DNA of 64,000 bases from NCBI RefSeq assembly GCF_016714285.1, contig NZ_JADJNN010000009.1, positions 124,001 through 188,000 on the forward strand, written 5' to 3'. Positions 1-8,395 of this stretch are shown one piece after another (position 1 is the stretch's first letter; every line of letters starts with the position of its first letter). The notes beneath the pieces were generated by a model. The model was not told the DNA's origin. It did not search any database and was given only the letters and a program-made list of their open reading frames with translations. The position numbers and the translations under genes were made by a program. Source of the DNA: Nannocystis sp. (GTDB taxonomy: Bacteria; Myxococcota_A; Polyangia; Nannocystales; Nannocystaceae).

Positions 1-2
1 TG

Positions 3-230
3 GCGCCGGGGCTCGAGGGTCGGCTGTATCGCGCGACGGGGGACGGGCGCGAGCTGCTGAAGTCGTGGAGCGAGGGGGCGATCGAGCTGGCGGCGCCGGG
101 GCCGGGGGTGTACCGCGTCGAGGTGTGGATGACGCCGCGGCAGCTGGCGCCGTACCTCGGTGCAATCGCGGGTGACTACACCGAGACGGCGGTGCCGTGG
201 ATCTACAGCGGGGCGATCTTCGTCCGCTAG
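3..230 (+). CDS. C-terminal end of a possible PHP-domain phosphoesterase (partial)
   Basis: The open frame enters from the left edge and stops with TAG at 228-230, giving about 75 residues. The end reads GVYRVEVWM..., then VPWIYSGAIFVR. This resembles the C-terminal beta-domain of secreted PHP-domain (CehA/McbA-like) metal-dependent phosphoesterases, which typically end in PW(I/V)YSNPI(Y/F)V. The catalytic part lies outside the window, so the family call rests only on this tail. The direction is clear because the frame is open and codon use matches the neighbouring genes. Confidence 0.4.
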   Translation, partial: APGLEGRLYRATGDGRELLKSWSEGAIELAAPGPGVYRVEVWMTPRQLAPYLGAIAGDYTETAVPWIYSGAIFVR

Positions 231-910
231 TCGCGTCGCACGGGCTGGCTGGGCTATCGTGGTGTGGAGGACGTCGGACGGGGCAGCTGGGCTCTCTTGG
301 TGCGGAGGAGGTCGCACGGGGCCGGCTGGGCCCTCGGCGGCGCGGAGGCTGGGCCCTCGGCGGCGCGGAGGACGTCGCACGGGCCGGTGCGGTCCGGCTG
401 GTCGCCCGCGCAGGCTCGAGAAGCCGGATGTCCGGAAGAGGTCTCGCCCTCAAACACGGCCTGACACACCGTCGCCGGGGTGATTCCCGGGTCTACGCCG
501 GACTCGGTCGAGACCTCTTCCGGCCCTCCGGGGCCTCCGGCGGTGCGTCGAGCCTGCGCGGCCGCACCGCCCCGAGCCCGCACCGGCCCTGTGCGCGACG
601 TCGTCCGAACGGCGTTGCGACCGGATGATCGTCGGGACGCGCCGCTGGGCACCGCGCAGCGAACCGCCGCCCGCGCGCGGGGCCGGGCGGCGCCGGCCCC
701 CGCCCGGCCCCCCGCCCCTGCGGCCGGCCGCGGCCGGGCGGGCCGCGGGGGGGGGGCCCCGCGCCCGGCGCCGGCCCCCCCCGGCCCCGCGGCGGGGCCC
801 CCGCCGGGGGGGGGGGCCCCCCCGGGGGCCCCCGGCCCCGGGGGCCGGGGGGGGGGCGATGGCCTCCGCGCGCTGGCCGGGCCGCGGGCAGCAGGTGCGC
901 CAGAGAAAAC
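231..910. other. Gene-free region with short repeats and an anomalous G/C tract
   Basis: No convincing gene is seen here; the open frames in this stretch are low-complexity Arg/Pro/Ala/Gly products. It holds a 23-bp tandem duplication (324-346 and 347-369) with degenerate copies around it, a 15-bp perfect inverted repeat (432-446 and 509-523), and from about 660 to 865 a tract made almost entirely of G and C with several 7-10 nt homopolymers. Confidence 0.6.
432..523. repeat. 15-bp perfect inverted repeat, 62-nt spacer
   Basis: Arm 1 (432-446) is CCGGAAGAGGTCTCG and arm 2 (509-523) is its exact reverse complement. The spacer is not self-complementary overall. It could be a protein-binding site, the end of a lost mobile element or a large stem-loop. 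Nothing nearby decides between these. Confidence 0.6.
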
Positions 911-942
911 AGCGCGCCCGGTCGTTGCCGACCGGGCGCGCT
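911..942 (-). terminator. Rho-independent terminator of the DUF1571 gene
   Basis: A perfect 14-bp stem (911-924 with 929-942) has a TTGC loop. On the minus strand it is followed by GTTTTCTCTG, a short T-rich run. It lies just after the minus-strand stop codon at 966. A second small hairpin with a GAAA loop (945-960) sits between the stop codon and the terminator. Confidence 0.8.
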
Positions 943-965
943 CGCTGTCCGAAAGGACAGTCCGC

Positions 966-1769
966 TCAGAAGTTGTAGGCGGGGTTCTCGGGGTCGAAGT
1001 CGGCGTCGACGAGGCCGACGTTGAGGCGGACATCCTCGAAGCCGTACTGCTCGAGCAGCTCGCCCTCGGCGTCCCAGATCGAGATCTGGGTCGGCATCTT
1101 GGTCTGCGTGTTGAAGCAGAGCTTGGCCCGCTCGGCGTAGTAGGGCGAGTAGTTGCGGGCCGGGGTGATGGCCTCGAGGCAGCGGCTGCGGGCGCCGTGC
1201 ACGATCGACTCGCCGTGGTCGATGTACTGCACGCCGTCCTGCGGGCGGACGGCGCTGAGGCGGGCGTCGCGGACCATCAGGCGGATGACCTCGCCGAAGC
1301 CGACGTTCGTGATCGGGTGCCGGTTGCCGCGCATGGCGAGGCTGGCGTCGGGGCGCAGGTTGACGGTGACATCCGGGAAGGAGCCCTGGTGGGCCCGGAT
1401 CTTGTCGTCGTTCCAGCCGCGGACGAACAGCACCTCGCGGCTCTCGAAGTCACCGGCGGTCCAGTGCAGGTACACGTCGAAGGGCTTGCGGAACTTGAGC
1501 TCGATCGTCTCCTTCGGGAGCAGGCGGCCCTTGACGCGCTCCTGCTTGTAGAAGGTCGCGGTGTAGTCCTGCACCGCGGCGTAGGCCCGCTCCATGGCGT
1601 AGACCTGCTCGCGCAGCGCGGTGCCGTCGGCCAGGGCGACGGGCTGCGCGACGGGCTGCGCAACTTCTTGGGCCGCGACCGGCGTCGACGCGAGGATCGA
1701 CACGAGGAAAAGCGGAGCCCACCGCACGGAGCGGAGTGAAGACAGAAACATGGCGCGGAGCTTGTGCAT
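966..1769 (-). CDS. DUF1571 family exported protein
   Basis: A 267-residue protein. The start at 1769 is chosen because GGAGGG lies 4 nt upstream and because residues 1-33 form a clear Sec signal peptide ending in an AxA-type site (STPVAA before QE). The frame is open for about 180 nt further upstream, but that extension looks non-coding. The mature part has the pattern of the DUF1571 / outer-membrane lipoprotein-sorting-like fold: YTATFYKQERVKG near the N terminus, then alternating beta strands with conserved Trp and Gly. It is probably a periplasmic protein; its molecular role is unknown. It is followed by a strong terminator and lies downstream of the alpha-2-macroglobulin gene, 530 bp away on the same strand. 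Confidence 0.75.
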   Translation of the reverse strand: MHKLRAMFLSSLRSVRWAPLFLVSILASTPVAAQEVAQPVAQPVALADGTALREQVYAMERAYAAVQDYTATFYKQERVKGRLLPKETIELKFRKPFDVYLHWTAGDFESREVLFVRGWNDDKIRAHQGSFPDVTVNLRPDASLAMRGNRHPITNVGFGEVIRLMVRDARLSAVRPQDGVQYIDHGESIVHGARSRCLEAITPARNYSPYYAERAKLCFNTQTKMPTQISIWDAEGELLEQYGFEDVRLNVGLVDADFDPENPAYNF

Positions 1770-2302
1770 AAACCCTCCGGGAGTCAAACGAGGCGTGACG
1801 GCGAGATGCGTGCGCCACGTCGGGGGGCGACGGGGACACGCGGCGAACTCGAGCCCTGTCAACCGGGGCACGAGGGGCCCCAAAGACGGGGCGCGGCGGG
1901 CCGTATTCACGGCCGCGGCTGCATCAACGCAGCGCGCGGAGAATAGCTCCACCGCGTGGTCTGAAGCGGAGCAGGCGCGAGGCGACAGCAGTTATGTTCG
2001 AGTGAGCGAGGCTGCTCCGCTGTGATTACTTGGTAAGCACTGTCACGATCGGACCGCGAGCCGTGACCTGGGCGCGATGAAAACCACGCGGCCCCGGCGA
2101 TGAGCTGCGGTGTTTGGCGCTGGGCTTGACGCTCGCGGCCAGGCGTGGCTCCGCGGCGATCGTGCGCATGAGGACTCCGTCCGTCGCGATCTCGCCGACC
2201 GCCTCGCGGCGATCGTTCGCGTGAGGACTCCGCGTCGCCTCGATCTCGCGGACCGCCTCGCGGCGAGCGTGAGGACTCCTTGTCGCGGGGCGACGCGACC
2301 CG
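1770..2302. other. Intergenic region with tandem ~50-bp repeat
   Basis: This lies between the end of the macroglobulin gene and the DUF1571 start. No gene is seen. From about 2150 to 2285 it contains two to three imperfect tandem units of about 50 bp, each carrying TGAGGACTCC (near 2169, 2222 and 2270) and GACCGCCTCGCGGCGA. The 200 bp next to the DUF1571 start (1770-1970) should hold its promoter, but no clear -35/-10 pair is recognisable. Confidence 0.5.
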
Positions 2303-5300
2303 TCAGCGGACCTCGAGGCGGGCGCCGTTGCTGCGGCCGTAGACCTCGGGCATGTACATCGCCTCGGCGACGGCGGGCGGGAAGTTGAAGCCGCCGCGGC
2401 TGGTCGAGCGGAGGTCGACGGTGTGGTGGTGGGTGCCGGGAGGGAGGTCGTCGGCGAACACGACGACGCGGTCGGGTCGCTGCTCCTCGTGCGAGACCCA
2501 CCAGCCGCGGCCGCCACCGCCGAGGACGGCGGCGCCGCGGCCCTTGCCGAGCGTGCGTGACACGCCCTCGAGGCCGGCGGGGAGCGGGAGGTCGAGGACG
2601 ACGTAGCGGACGCGGGTCTCGCTGGTGATCGTGATGTCCATGGCGATCGGCTCGCCGGCGGGGACGGTGGTGGTCGCGCTGCCGCTGCTGGTGCGGAGGC
2701 TGCGGGTGACGACGAAGCCCTGGTTGCGCGCGGGCAGGTCGGCCTGCGCGGGGGCCCACTCGGCGCCGAGGCGGTAGTAGAGGCGGCCCTGGCCCTGACG
2801 CTGGAGGATGACGGGGAGCAGCTGCTCGCCGGGGGTTTTGGGGAGGCTGAGGATCTTGGCCATCGAGATTTCGCCGGTCTTGGCGGCGAGCTCGCGACCG
2901 GTGAACTTGGCGTCGAGGACGTTGGCGCCGGCGACCCAGGCGCGGGCGCGGAAGTCGGGGAGCTCGGCCTCGTAGACGCGGGCGTAGTCGGCGAGGGCGA
3001 CCAGGGCGTAGGCGTTCTCCTGGGTGTTGCGCCACGCGCCGCCGAGGCGCCGCTCGAGCAGGCCGCGGGCCAGCTTCACCACGATCGGGTGATCGGGTTG
3101 CACGCGCAGCAGGGCCATCAATGTGATCGCGTCGCTGCGGCCGTCGGAGGCGAAGAACTCGTCGAGCTCGTAGCTGCCGCCCTCGCCGGTGTGGGCGGTG
3201 GCCTGCAGCTCGCGGATGTTGCCGAGCAGCTCGGAGGCGAGGCCGCGGACGGCGGGGCCCTGGGGGTCGCCGCGGTGCATGGCCATCAGCAGGAAGGCGC
3301 GGGCGAACAGCGGCAGGCGCTGGCGCAGGGTGTAGAGCGCGGCGGCCTGCTCGCTGACGTTGCGGCCGGCGTCGGCGAGGACGTGGAGGCCGATGGCGAC
3401 GCGGACGCCGTCGGAGTAGCCCCAGTCGACGGGGGTGGTGGCGAGCTCGAGCTTGTCGATGCGGCGGGCGAGGTCGTCGAGGGCGCGGGTGAGGGCGAGC
3501 TCGGGGACGGGGTGGCCGCCTTGCTTGGCGAGCTGGAGCACCCAGGTGGCGTAGGCGGAGGCGTAGACGTGGACCTGCTGGCCGCCGGGCCAGTAGGCGA
3601 AGCCGCCGCTGTCGGTCTGCATCGACAGGATGCGCTCGACGCCGCTGCGCATGTACTCCTTGGTGTCGGGGATGCCGAGCGGGTAGTCGCGGCCGAGAGC
3701 GCCGAGCACGGTGATCGGGAGCAGGCGCGACGAGGTCTGCTCGACGCAGCCGTAGGGGTACTGGACGAGCGCGTGGACGGCGTCCTCGAGGCCGCCGAGG
3801 AGGGTGGAGGTGGTGGCGATCGTGACGCCGCCGTGGCCGGGCAGGACGCCGGTGGGGATCTTGATCGGGATGGCGATGGCCTGGTCGTCGGTGACGGTGC
3901 CGTAGGCGGCGACGCGCTCGGTGAGGGTGCGCTCGGCGGCGACGGGCAGGGGCAGGCGCAGGCCGTCGGTGATCGGCTTGCCGCCGCCGCTCGGGGTCAA
4001 CGCGGCCTGCAGCTCGAACTCGGGGGCGCCGGGGCCGAGCGCGTTGATCGCGAAGGTGAGGCGGGCCTGGTCGCCGTCGGCGACCTCGGCGCTGGCGCTG
4101 GCGGGTGAGCTGAGCTTCAGGACATGTCCCTCGGTACCTGGCTTTTCGACCACCTTGGCGGTGACGCTGAGGCGACCGGCGCTGCCGGTGTTGTTCTGGA
4201 CGATCGCCGCCAGCTCGGCGGTGTCGCCGGGGCGCAGCTGGCGGGGCAGGGCGGCGCGCAGGACCAGCGGGGCGGTGACGACGGTGCGGGTGTCGTTCTT
4301 GCCGAAGCGGCCGGGCGAGACGCCGTCGACGAGGCGGGCGGAGGCGACGGCGGTGATGCGGAAGGTGGTGAGGTTGTCGGGGAGCTTGGCCTTGACGCGG
4401 GCCTCGCCGCTGGCGTCGACGGCGAGGTCGGCGAGGAACACGGGGGTGGTCTCGAAGCGGCTGCGTGCGGGGGGCGGGCCGATGGCGGCGCCGGAGCGGC
4501 CGCTCATGCCACCGCCGGCGCCGCGGCCGTAGCCGGTGCCTGAGCCGCTGCCGCTGAGGCTGCCGTAGGGGGAGAACCACGGGTCGTCGGGGACGACGAA
4601 GTAGGGGTAGAGGATGCGGCTGTAGTCGTCGCGGGCGCTGAGCTCGGCGTCGCGGCGGGGGATGAAGTCGGGGAGGAGGTCGGGGATCTCGTGCGCGGTG
4701 AGGTCGAGGACTGCCTCGTCGACGGCCCACAGGGCGACGCGGGCGCTGCTCGGGCGGTCCTGCTCGTCGCTCACGCGCACGGCGAGTTCGACCTGCTGAC
4801 CGGGGCTGGCCTTGGCGGGCGCGTCGACGGCGACCTTGAGGCGGCGGTGGGCGAAGTCCTGGCGGACCTGGGCGCTGGCGCGTTCGACCTCGGGCTGGCG
4901 GTGGTTGGGTCCAGGCGGCTGGATGACGCTGGCCTGGAAGTACACGCCGGGGGTCCAGGTGTCGTCGACGGTGAACTTGAAGATGTGCTCCTTGTCGGTG
5001 AGCACGACGGGGTAGGTGTCACGGATGCCGCCGCGGGCGACCACGAGGTTGCCGCGGGCGCCGGGCCAGGGGCCGCGCACGGCGACCTCGAGGGTGTCGC
5101 CGGGGCGCAGCTCCTGCTTGTCGGTGAGGACCTCGAGGCGATCGATCGGTCGGCTGCGCCAGCTGATGTCGCGGTAGGGGTTCTTCGGGTAGACGTGGAA
5201 GTTGGTGACGGTGTGGGCGACGCGGGTGCTGCCGGCTTCGCTGGCGTGGACGCGAAGCTCGTAGTTTCCCTCTTTTAGCGGGGGTAGCGGGCAGCTCGGG

Positions 5301-6601
5301 TCGGCGCCTTCGGCCGGGAGGTCCTGCTTGCAGAGCCCCAGCTTCTCGCTGCGCTCGACCCAGCGGTCGAACACCTGCTTGCCGCCCTCGGTCTTGTAGC
5401 TGCGCTCGGTCCAGCTGCGGGTGATCTGCAGCTCGGCGCCGGGGACAGCGACGCGCGGGCCGGCGACGGCGACGGCGCGCATGGGCACCTTGAGGCCCTG
5501 CTCGCCGGCCTGGTGGTAGCCGCGTGGGGCGGCGAGGGCGAGGTAGAAGGCGGCGGGGTGGACGGCGAAGCCGGCCTCGGCGCCGATGCCCTGCATCGAG
5601 GCGTCCTGGACCTCGACGCTGGCGGTGCAGCGGGCGGGGTAGCGCGGCTGGTCGAGGTTGTTGCCGAGCTGGATCTCGCGGTGGCCGGTGCGCTGCACGC
5701 TCCCGGTCGGGATGCCCTCGATCACGCGCGGGCCGTTGCTGCGGTAGCGGACGTTGTGCGGGGGCGGCTCGCCGACGCTCCAGATGTCCTCGAGGCCAGG
5801 TGGACGGTAGCGCTGGTAGTCGCAGTCGAGGCGCCGGCTGAGGCGCTGGATCTGGACCGGGCCGCCGAAATAGTAGCTGGCGTGGACGTCGACCGCGACC
5901 AACTCGCCGGCGAGGATGTCAGGGCGGCGCGCGCTGGCCTCGACGGTGAACTCGGGGACGCGGTAGTCCTCGACCTTGACGTTCGCGGTGACGCTGGTGC
6001 CCGCGAGCTCGGCGATGACGCTGTAGCCGCCGAGCGCGGCCTCGGCGGGCACGGGCAGCTCGGCCCAGAACTTACCCTCGGCGGTGGTGCGGGTCGCGTG
6101 GGTGGCGACGACCTTGGAGAAGGGGTCCTTGAGGGTGAAGACGACCGGGGTGCCGGCCTTGAGGCGGCCGAGGTTGCTGCGCGCGAAGGGGGTGTCGACG
6201 GCGGACCAGCCGACGACGCGGACTTTTTCGCCGGGGCGGTAGACGCCGCGTTCGCTGACGACGCGGGCGATGAGGCGCTCGCCGGGGCGCAGCGGGGTGG
6301 GCTTGTCGGCGTCGCGGGCGGAGAGGTCGCGGAGGTAGGGGGCGACGATGTCGAGGTGGGCGTGGTCGTCGTGGGCGGGGTCGACGACGGTGAGGCGGAG
6401 CGCCTGGGTGCCGGTGGGGACGCGGCTGGGCGTATTGGGGTAGTTGCGGTCGCGGGCTGGGAGCAGCGAGGCGGGGAGGGCGAGCAGGCCGTCGCGGTCG
6501 GTGGCGCCGAGGCTGAGGAGCTTGCCGCTGGTGTTCGGGTCGGGGCGGTAGATCGTGGCCCCGGAGACCGGCGCGCCGTCGGAGAGGCGCAGCACCTGCA
6601 C
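2303..6601 (-). CDS. Alpha-2-macroglobulin family protein, C-terminal 3/4 (thioester-containing)
   Basis: A 1432-residue frame starting formally at a GTG, but it makes sense only as the continuation of the upstream gene at 6672-8249. Bacterial alpha-2-macroglobulins are envelope lipoproteins or periplasmic proteins of 1500-2000 residues that trap foreign proteases. Visible features are macroglobulin-type beta domains in the first 500 residues, a Gly-rich hinge near residue 690, the MG/A2M core, and the thioester motif GCVEQ with Cys at about residue 952, so the covalent trap is retained. An alpha/alpha-toroid and a receptor-binding-like end follow. The frame is also open upstream of 6601 and reads DLVRGLFRLTDLG, which fits the missing linker. 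No pbpC (penicillin-binding protein 1C) partner is next to it. Confidence 0.85.
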   Translation of the reverse strand: MQVLRLSDGAPVSGATIYRPDPNTSGKLLSLGATDRDGLLALPASLLPARDRNYPNTPSRVPTGTQALRLTVVDPAHDDHAHLDIVAPYLRDLSARDADKPTPLRPGERLIARVVSERGVYRPGEKVRVVGWSAVDTPFARSNLGRLKAGTPVVFTLKDPFSKVVATHATRTTAEGKFWAELPVPAEAALGGYSVIAELAGTSVTANVKVEDYRVPEFTVEASARRPDILAGELVAVDVHASYYFGGPVQIQRLSRRLDCDYQRYRPPGLEDIWSVGEPPPHNVRYRSNGPRVIEGIPTGSVQRTGHREIQLGNNLDQPRYPARCTASVEVQDASMQGIGAEAGFAVHPAAFYLALAAPRGYHQAGEQGLKVPMRAVAVAGPRVAVPGAELQITRSWTERSYKTEGGKQVFDRWVERSEKLGLCKQDLPAEGADPSCPLPPLKEGNYELRVHASEAGSTRVAHTVTNFHVYPKNPYRDISWRSRPIDRLEVLTDKQELRPGDTLEVAVRGPWPGARGNLVVARGGIRDTYPVVLTDKEHIFKFTVDDTWTPGVYFQASVIQPPGPNHRQPEVERASAQVRQDFAHRRLKVAVDAPAKASPGQQVELAVRVSDEQDRPSSARVALWAVDEAVLDLTAHEIPDLLPDFIPRRDAELSARDDYSRILYPYFVVPDDPWFSPYGSLSGSGSGTGYGRGAGGGMSGRSGAAIGPPPARSRFETTPVFLADLAVDASGEARVKAKLPDNLTTFRITAVASARLVDGVSPGRFGKNDTRTVVTAPLVLRAALPRQLRPGDTAELAAIVQNNTGSAGRLSVTAKVVEKPGTEGHVLKLSSPASASAEVADGDQARLTFAINALGPGAPEFELQAALTPSGGGKPITDGLRLPLPVAAERTLTERVAAYGTVTDDQAIAIPIKIPTGVLPGHGGVTIATTSTLLGGLEDAVHALVQYPYGCVEQTSSRLLPITVLGALGRDYPLGIPDTKEYMRSGVERILSMQTDSGGFAYWPGGQQVHVYASAYATWVLQLAKQGGHPVPELALTRALDDLARRIDKLELATTPVDWGYSDGVRVAIGLHVLADAGRNVSEQAAALYTLRQRLPLFARAFLLMAMHRGDPQGPAVRGLASELLGNIRELQATAHTGEGGSYELDEFFASDGRSDAITLMALLRVQPDHPIVVKLARGLLERRLGGAWRNTQENAYALVALADYARVYEAELPDFRARAWVAGANVLDAKFTGRELAAKTGEISMAKILSLPKTPGEQLLPVILQRQGQGRLYYRLGAEWAPAQADLPARNQGFVVTRSLRTSSGSATTTVPAGEPIAMDITITSETRVRYVVLDLPLPAGLEGVSRTLGKGRGAAVLGGGGRGWWVSHEEQRPDRVVVFADDLPPGTHHHTVDLRSTSRGGFNFPPAVAEAMYMPEVYGRSNGARLEVR

Positions 6602-6659
6602 GCTCGAGGCGGGCAGCGAGACGGTGGCGACGGGGCCGAGGTCGGTGAGGCGAAACAGG

Positions 6660-6690
6660 CCGCGGACGAGATCAGGGGAGGTCGTGCTTG
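6660..6690 (-). other. +1 frame junction (CTC CCC TGA) in the macroglobulin gene
   Basis: On the minus strand the first frame reads CTC CCC TGA, and the second frame is +1, reading CCT GAT CTC GTC. A slip of the Pro-tRNA from CCC to CCT would give ...HDLP-DLVRGLFRLTDLG, the sequence expected for the family. CCC-UGA is a known configuration for +1 recoding. The alternative is a single extra C in the C4 run. No Shine-Dalgarno-like stimulator is seen just upstream. Confidence 0.55.
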
Positions 6691-8249
6691 CTGCCGGCGG
6701 GGGTCAGCTCGCTGGCGCTGACCTCGACGAGCACGGGGCGGCGGGCGTTGCCGGAGAGGTCGGCGAGGTCGAGGGAGAGCGAGGACCAGTCGGCCTTGCC
6801 GGTGGGCGTGAGGGTGTAGCTGCGCTCGACGACGCGGCCGGGGAAGCCGACGGCCATGATCGCGGTGGTGTCGCCGTCGAGCGGGAGCTTCTGGATCTCC
6901 TCGTCGGAGAGGACGCCGAGGCGCACGCGCACGGCCTTGACGTGGCGCGACTCGACGCCGATGGTCTGCGGCTCGCCGACGCGGAGGATGCCGGAGGCGC
7001 CAGAGAGGCCGATGGTCGGGCGGGCGGCGATGCGGGCCTCGCGGGTCGCGCCGCCGGCGATGCTCTGGCCGTAGATGTCGCGCACGCTGGCCGGGATGTG
7101 GACCGCGTAGGTGGTCTCGGGGACGAACTGGCCCTCGATGACGATCTCGTGGCCGCCCTCGCCCCAATTGTCGTAGCTGTTGATCTGCAGGAACTTGGGC
7201 TTGGGGGTGACGCTGATCTTGCGCAGCTGCGACTCCTCGATCGGGTTGCGCAGGCGCAGCGTGATCGGCTCGAGGCCGCAGGGGTCATCGACGGGGCAGC
7301 CCATGCGCACGATCGACTGGGCGCTGTAGGTGCGAAACACCATCGACCACGGGGTGTCGAGCGGGAGCGGGCCGGCCTCGCTGCGCAGGCCGGGGGTCAC
7401 GGAGAGCACGACCTCGCTGCTGCCGGGCCAGAGGTTGCGGGCCTGCACGGCGACCAGGTGGCGGTCGTCCTCGCGGTCGTAGCCGTGGAAGCGCTCGCGC
7501 TCGGCCTTGCTCGGCTTGCGCACGCGGACCGGCACGGGCTTGCCGGGGAGCTTGCTACCGGCGCGGCCGATCGGTCGCGCGAGCGCCTGGATGTGGGCCT
7601 GGGCCTCCTTGATCGCGACCGGGTTGTCGAACTCGACGAGCACGACGCTGTCGCGGCGGTGGACCTCGCCCTCGCTGCCGTCGGCGGGGTCGTCGACCTC
7701 GTCGACGATCGGCTGCGAGGCGGGCTCGGAGCGGACCACCGTGGGCCGCGGGGTCTCGAAGCTCCACGTGAGCGGGCGATCGAAGCGTTGACCGCTGAGC
7801 GCGACGACGCCGCCGGCGAAGCGCACGGTGTACGTTTGACACTCGGCGGGGCTCGAATTGGGGGCGTAGACGAGGAGGTCGGGGGACTTCCAGTAGGCGC
7901 TGCCGGGCAGCGGGGGATCGATCGTGAAGAGCTTGTCCAGGCCGGTGCGGTCGGCGAGCTCGAGGGCGACGACGGGCTGGTTGAAGCGGACGTGGATCTC
8001 GCCGGTGCCCTCGCTGCGGCCGGAGGGGCCGTAGTCGAGGACGTCGAGCGGGCGGGCCGGGCCGGGCTTGGGCGGCGCGCCGGGGCCGACCGCGGCGGGG
8101 TCGAAGGTCGCGAGGGAATGGATGTCGGTCGGTGCGTTCGGGTCGTCGGGCCGCGCTGGCTTGCTCGGGCCGTGACAGGCGGGCAAGGCGAGGGCGCCGA
8201 GCAGCATGGCGAGCACGCGGGGGGCTGTGACGACGAGAGAGCGGGACAT
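6672..8249 (-). CDS. Alpha-2-macroglobulin, N-terminal lipoprotein part (frame ends at CCC TGA)
   Basis: 525 residues beginning at ATG 8249 with GGAG 8 nt upstream. Residues 1-25 form a lipoprotein signal with lipobox LPAC, so the protein should be anchored in a membrane on the periplasmic or outer side. The rest is made of beta-sandwich domains typical of the N terminus of bacterial A2M (for example RFDRPLTWSF and QAHIQALA). It ends at TGA 6674-6672 in the middle of a domain, and the next frame continues the family sequence without loss. The two parts together make about 1980 residues, a normal A2M length. Whether they are joined by recoding or separated by a sequencing error is discussed under the junction feature. 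Confidence 0.8.
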   Translation of the reverse strand: MSRSLVVTAPRVLAMLLGALALPACHGPSKPARPDDPNAPTDIHSLATFDPAAVGPGAPPKPGPARPLDVLDYGPSGRSEGTGEIHVRFNQPVVALELADRTGLDKLFTIDPPLPGSAYWKSPDLLVYAPNSSPAECQTYTVRFAGGVVALSGQRFDRPLTWSFETPRPTVVRSEPASQPIVDEVDDPADGSEGEVHRRDSVVLVEFDNPVAIKEAQAHIQALARPIGRAGSKLPGKPVPVRVRKPSKAERERFHGYDREDDRHLVAVQARNLWPGSSEVVLSVTPGLRSEAGPLPLDTPWSMVFRTYSAQSIVRMGCPVDDPCGLEPITLRLRNPIEESQLRKISVTPKPKFLQINSYDNWGEGGHEIVIEGQFVPETTYAVHIPASVRDIYGQSIAGGATREARIAARPTIGLSGASGILRVGEPQTIGVESRHVKAVRVRLGVLSDEEIQKLPLDGDTTAIMAVGFPGRVVERSYTLTPTGKADWSSLSLDLADLSGNARRPVLVEVSASELTPAGSKHDLP

Positions 8250-8395
8250 ACGGACTCCGGAGCATGCCTGGCGCGGTGGAACCGGGGCGGGGCAGGGACC
8301 ACGCGCGGCCGCGAAAGTTGCCCGCGGTGGACAGGCACCGGGGCGATCGGCGAAGCTCCCGGCGCGTGCTGCCTCGCGAACGCTCGGGGAGATCC

